Assembly: GCA_002404195.1 (NCBI GenBank)
Contig: DHJF01000014.1
Location: forward strand, 11,931-34,657
Reading direction: 5' to 3'
Source of the DNA: Candidatus Saccharibacteria bacterium UBA4727
GTDB lineage: Bacteria; Patescibacteriota; Saccharimonadia; Saccharimonadales; Saccharimonadaceae
DNA: 22,727 bases
The notes beneath the pieces were generated by a model. The model did not search any database. It saw nothing but the letters and a program-made list of their open reading frames with translations, and was not told the DNA's origin. A program made the position numbers and the translations under genes. Shown here piece by piece: positions 20,562 through 22,727 of the stretch (positions are counted from its first letter, which is position 1; every line of letters begins with the position of its first letter).

Positions 20562-22208
20562 ATGGACTTACAAGCAGAACTTTTAAAAATTTTCAAAGGT
20601 GAGGTCGATACGACCACCGAAACACTCGATTTTTATTCTCACGATGCCAGTTTATTTGAACTGCGGCCGCAGGTTGTGGCTTTTCCACAGGACGCTGACG
20701 ATATTAAAGCAGCTGTTGCATTCGTCAACGATCATCGAGCTGAAAATCCAGAATTAAACATCACGCCGCGCTCTCGTGGTACCGATATGTCGGGTGGTGC
20801 GATTGGCCAATCAATCGTCCTCGATGTGAGTAAACACATGAATAAGCTCGAAGAAGCCACGCCGACGACCGCGCACGTCCAGCCCGGTATGCTCTACCGC
20901 GAGTTCGATATTGAGACAATCAAACAGGGCAGTATTTTGCCAAGTTATCCAGCTAGCCGCGACCTTGCCTCGGTTGGCGGCATGGTGAGCAATAACTCGG
21001 GTGGTGAAAAATCACTTGAATTTGGCAAGACTGATAACTTCGTGACGGAACTTAGCGTCGTGCTGAGTGACGGCAATGAATACGTCATTAAGCCACTCAA
21101 TCGTGATGAGCTGAATGCCAAGATGGGGCAAGATGATTTTGAGGGTAATCTGTACCGCCAAACGTTCGAGCTGCTCGACGCAAATTACGACGAGATTGCC
21201 GCCGCCGCACCAAAGGTGAGTAAGGACTCAACCGGCTATCACTTGTGGAATATATGGAAGCGCGATACGGGCATTTTCGACCTGACGAAATTATTTATCG
21301 GCGCCCAGGGAACACTTGGTATTGTGACGGATATTAAATTTAATCTTGTCCCAAAACCAGCCCATTCCGGGACACTGGTGTGTTACATGCGCTCCATCGA
21401 CCAACTAGGCGACGTGATTCCAGCGGTGCTGGCGCACCAACCCGCATCATTCGAGAGTTTCGACGACAACACGTTATGGCTGTGTTTTAAATTCTTCTTC
21501 TCGTTTATTAAAAAACTTGGGTTATGGACGTGGATAAAGCTGGCCCTCCAATTGATTCCTGACGGTGTCATGCTGATAAAAGGCGTACCGCAGTTGGTGC
21601 TACTGATTGAATTTACCGGTGAGAGCGTCGACGAAGTGCGCCATAAGATTCATCAAACTAAGAAGGATCTTGAAAAATACGACTTTACCTATATGGAAGA
21701 AGACGAAACTGAAGCTAAGTCGCGCAAGTTCTGGCTGATGCGCCGCGAGAGTTTCAACCTGCTCCGCTCGAAGGTTAAAGATAAGCACACCGCGCCGTTC
21801 ATCGATGACTTTATCGTACCACCGGCTCGCTTGACCGAATTTCTACCAAAACTACGCGTTATTATAAAAAAATATAATCTGCTCGCGACAATCGCTGGTC
21901 ACATGGGTGATGGTAACTTTCATGTTATTCCACTTATGAAGATTGAAGACCCAAAAGAGCGGGCGAAATTAGAACCAGCAATGACTGAAGTCAACACCTT
22001 GGTGATCGGCTACGGCGGCTCGGTGTCGGGTGAACACAACGACGGTATGATTCGTGGCCCATGGCTGGAGCAAATGTATAGCCCGAGCGTGCTCGGTTAC
22101 ATGAAGGAAATGAAGCAGCTCTACGATCCAAACACAATCTTTAATCCAAAGAAGAAAACCGACGCGACCTGGGACTTTAGCTTTAATCACATTCGCGAAA
22201 AATTCTAG
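20562..22208 (+). CDS. FAD-binding oxidoreductase, D-lactate dehydrogenase/GlcD type
   Basis: This 548-aa flavoprotein belongs to the VAO/PCMH fold with an FAD-oxidase C-terminal domain. Such enzymes oxidise D-lactate, glycolate or related 2-hydroxyacids to 2-oxoacids. The N-terminal FAD domain shows VVAFPQDADDIKAAVAF, ITPRSRGTDMSGGAIGQ (pyrophosphate-binding loop), SRDLASVGGMVSNNSGGEKS and LFIGAQGTLGIVTDI. The C-terminal domain has GHMGDGNFHV and SGEHNDGMIRGPW, where the common form is GEHGxG. A very hydrophobic stretch at about residues 303-350 (LWLCFKFFFSFIKKLGLWTWIKL...) may bind the membrane and pass electrons to quinone. No Fe-S cysteine cluster is seen. The start at 20562 is chosen from the promoter position. 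The exact substrate is uncertain. Confidence 0.85.
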   Translation: MDLQAELLKIFKGEVDTTTETLDFYSHDASLFELRPQVVAFPQDADDIKAAVAFVNDHRAENPELNITPRSRGTDMSGGAIGQSIVLDVSKHMNKLEEATPTTAHVQPGMLYREFDIETIKQGSILPSYPASRDLASVGGMVSNNSGGEKSLEFGKTDNFVTELSVVLSDGNEYVIKPLNRDELNAKMGQDDFEGNLYRQTFELLDANYDEIAAAAPKVSKDSTGYHLWNIWKRDTGIFDLTKLFIGAQGTLGIVTDIKFNLVPKPAHSGTLVCYMRSIDQLGDVIPAVLAHQPASFESFDDNTLWLCFKFFFSFIKKLGLWTWIKLALQLIPDGVMLIKGVPQLVLLIEFTGESVDEVRHKIHQTKKDLEKYDFTYMEEDETEAKSRKFWLMRRESFNLLRSKVKDKHTAPFIDDFIVPPARLTEFLPKLRVIIKKYNLLATIAGHMGDGNFHVIPLMKIEDPKERAKLEPAMTEVNTLVIGYGGSVSGEHNDGMIRGPWLEQMYSPSVLGYMKEMKQLYDPNTIFNPKKKTDATWDFSFNHIREKF

Positions 22209-22229
22209 TCACTTCGAACGAACAATCAG

Positions 22230-22256
22230 CTAGCACTCTTGCATATGGAGTGCTAG
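22230..22256 (+). promoter_or_regulatory. CIRCE operator of dnaJ
   Basis: CTAGCACTC (22230-22238), 9-nt spacer, GAGTGCTAG (22248-22256). It is a perfect inverted repeat with arms identical to those upstream of hrcA. Confidence 0.95.
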
Positions 22257-22267
22257 TTTTGTACAAT
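22239..22267 (+). promoter_or_regulatory. dnaJ promoter (predicted leaderless)
   Basis: TTGCAT (22239-22244) within the CIRCE spacer, a 17-nt spacer, TACAAT (22262-22267), then 8 nt to the ATG. The arrangement copies the hrcA promoter. Confidence 0.7.
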
Positions 22268-22275
22268 AGAGACAG

Positions 22276-22727
22276 ATGAATAAGCGTGATTATTACGAAG
22301 TCTTAGGGGTGTCAAAAGATGCCAGTGCTGACGAAATTAAAAAAGCCTTTCGCAAAGCGGCCGTTCAACACCACCCCGACAAAGAAGGTGGTGATGAATC
22401 CAAGTTTAAAGAAATTAACGAGGCCTACGAAGTCTTAAAAGATCAGCAAAAACGACAGCGCTATGACCAATTCGGTCATGCTGGCGTTGGTGGGAACGGC
22501 GGCGGTCAACCTGGTGCTAATCCATTCGAAGGCTTTGGTGGTCAAAACGTTCACTTCGACTTTGGCGACGGTGGCCTCGGTGATATTTTCGGTCAATTCT
22601 TTGGCGGCGGTGGACAGCAACAGCGCGGTCCAAAACGTGGGCGTGATGTCGAAACCAATCTGACGCTGACATTCGAGCAAGCCATCTTTGGTGTTGAAGA
22701 AAAAATCGATCTTGATATGGACGACGA
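22276..22727 (+). CDS. dnaJ: Chaperone DnaJ (Hsp40), truncated by the window end
   Basis: The first 150 codons are present with no stop before the window ends. The J domain begins MNKRDYYEVLGVSKDASADE, carries the HPD tripeptide (HHPDKEGG) that stimulates DnaK ATPase, and ends in RQRYDQFGHAG. A Gly/Phe-rich linker follows (NPFEGFGGQNVHFDFGDGGLGDIFGQFFGGGG). Then the start of the C-terminal substrate-binding domain appears (RGRDVETNLTLTFEQAIFGVEEKI). The zinc-finger CxxCxGxG repeats would lie beyond the window. It is regulated by its own CIRCE; the start is 8 nt after the -10 box with no Shine-Dalgarno. It lies 2.9 kb from dnaK, with two metabolic genes between. Confidence 0.96.
   Translation, partial: MNKRDYYEVLGVSKDASADEIKKAFRKAAVQHHPDKEGGDESKFKEINEAYEVLKDQQKRQRYDQFGHAGVGGNGGGQPGANPFEGFGGQNVHFDFGDGGLGDIFGQFFGGGGQQQRGPKRGRDVETNLTLTFEQAIFGVEEKIDLDMDD

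Noticed and set aside
1..22727. tRNA, rRNA, insertion sequences or a replication origin.
   Set aside because: I saw no tRNA-like cloverleaf, rRNA sequence, transposase motif or DnaA-box cluster, though small structured RNAs cannot be excluded by eye.

Overview
The window reads as a chromosome segment of a Candidatus Saccharibacteria (TM7) or closely related Patescibacteria/CPR bacterium. The basis is the gene set (short tilS, ftsH, murJ, lepA, a truncated-type hrcA, grpE, dnaK, dnaJ), dense packing, small conserved proteins of unknown function, and a tail-fibre-like protein with an N-terminal sequence type I associate with this phylum. The taxonomic call is an inference from family resemblance, not a search. 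TGA is used as a normal stop (tilS ends in TGA), so the UGA-glycine code of Gracilibacteria/Absconditabacteria does not apply.

Layout. (1) 1-6864, plus strand: the 3' part of a pentapeptide-repeat gene; a small gene overlapping a Y-family DNA polymerase (dinB); a 57-aa membrane protein followed by tilS; then ftsH-murJ. (2) 6865-10901: lepA, a guanylate-kinase-like gene, and hrcA-grpE under a CIRCE element. (3) 10960-16069: five plus-strand genes encoding phage tail-fibre/adhesin-like proteins, placed between grpE and dnaK with no other phage genes visible. (4) 16089-17258, minus: a membrane protein (DUF6159-like). (5) 17259-22727: dnaK with a tandem pair of CIRCE operators, a bidirectional terminator, a convergent six-hairpin glycosidase-like gene, a divergently transcribed FAD-linked dehydrogenase (D-lactate/glycolate type), and a CIRCE-controlled dnaJ cut by the window end.

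How it fits together. hrcA, grpE, dnaK and dnaJ are one operon in many bacteria. Here they are three separate transcription units, each with its own CIRCE overlapping the -35 box, so HrcA can still co-regulate them. ftsH and murJ are transcribed together. At seven transcription-unit starts a sigma70-like -10 box lies 6-8 nt before the start codon, which predicts leaderless mRNAs; other genes carry a clear Shine-Dalgarno sequence.

The most unusual part is the 10960-16069 cassette. It has a paralogous pair of LamG-like proteins, a fibre-like protein with a 108-aa duplication, and two proteins ending in short R-initiated repeats plus the same FRGWG C-terminal motif. One of these proteins contains two homologous domains, and each domain carries a perfect DNA hairpin centred on the same aligned codon. 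No signal peptides, capsid, terminase, portal or lysis genes are visible. It could be a domesticated phage-derived surface or injection structure, or virion proteins acquired in isolation.
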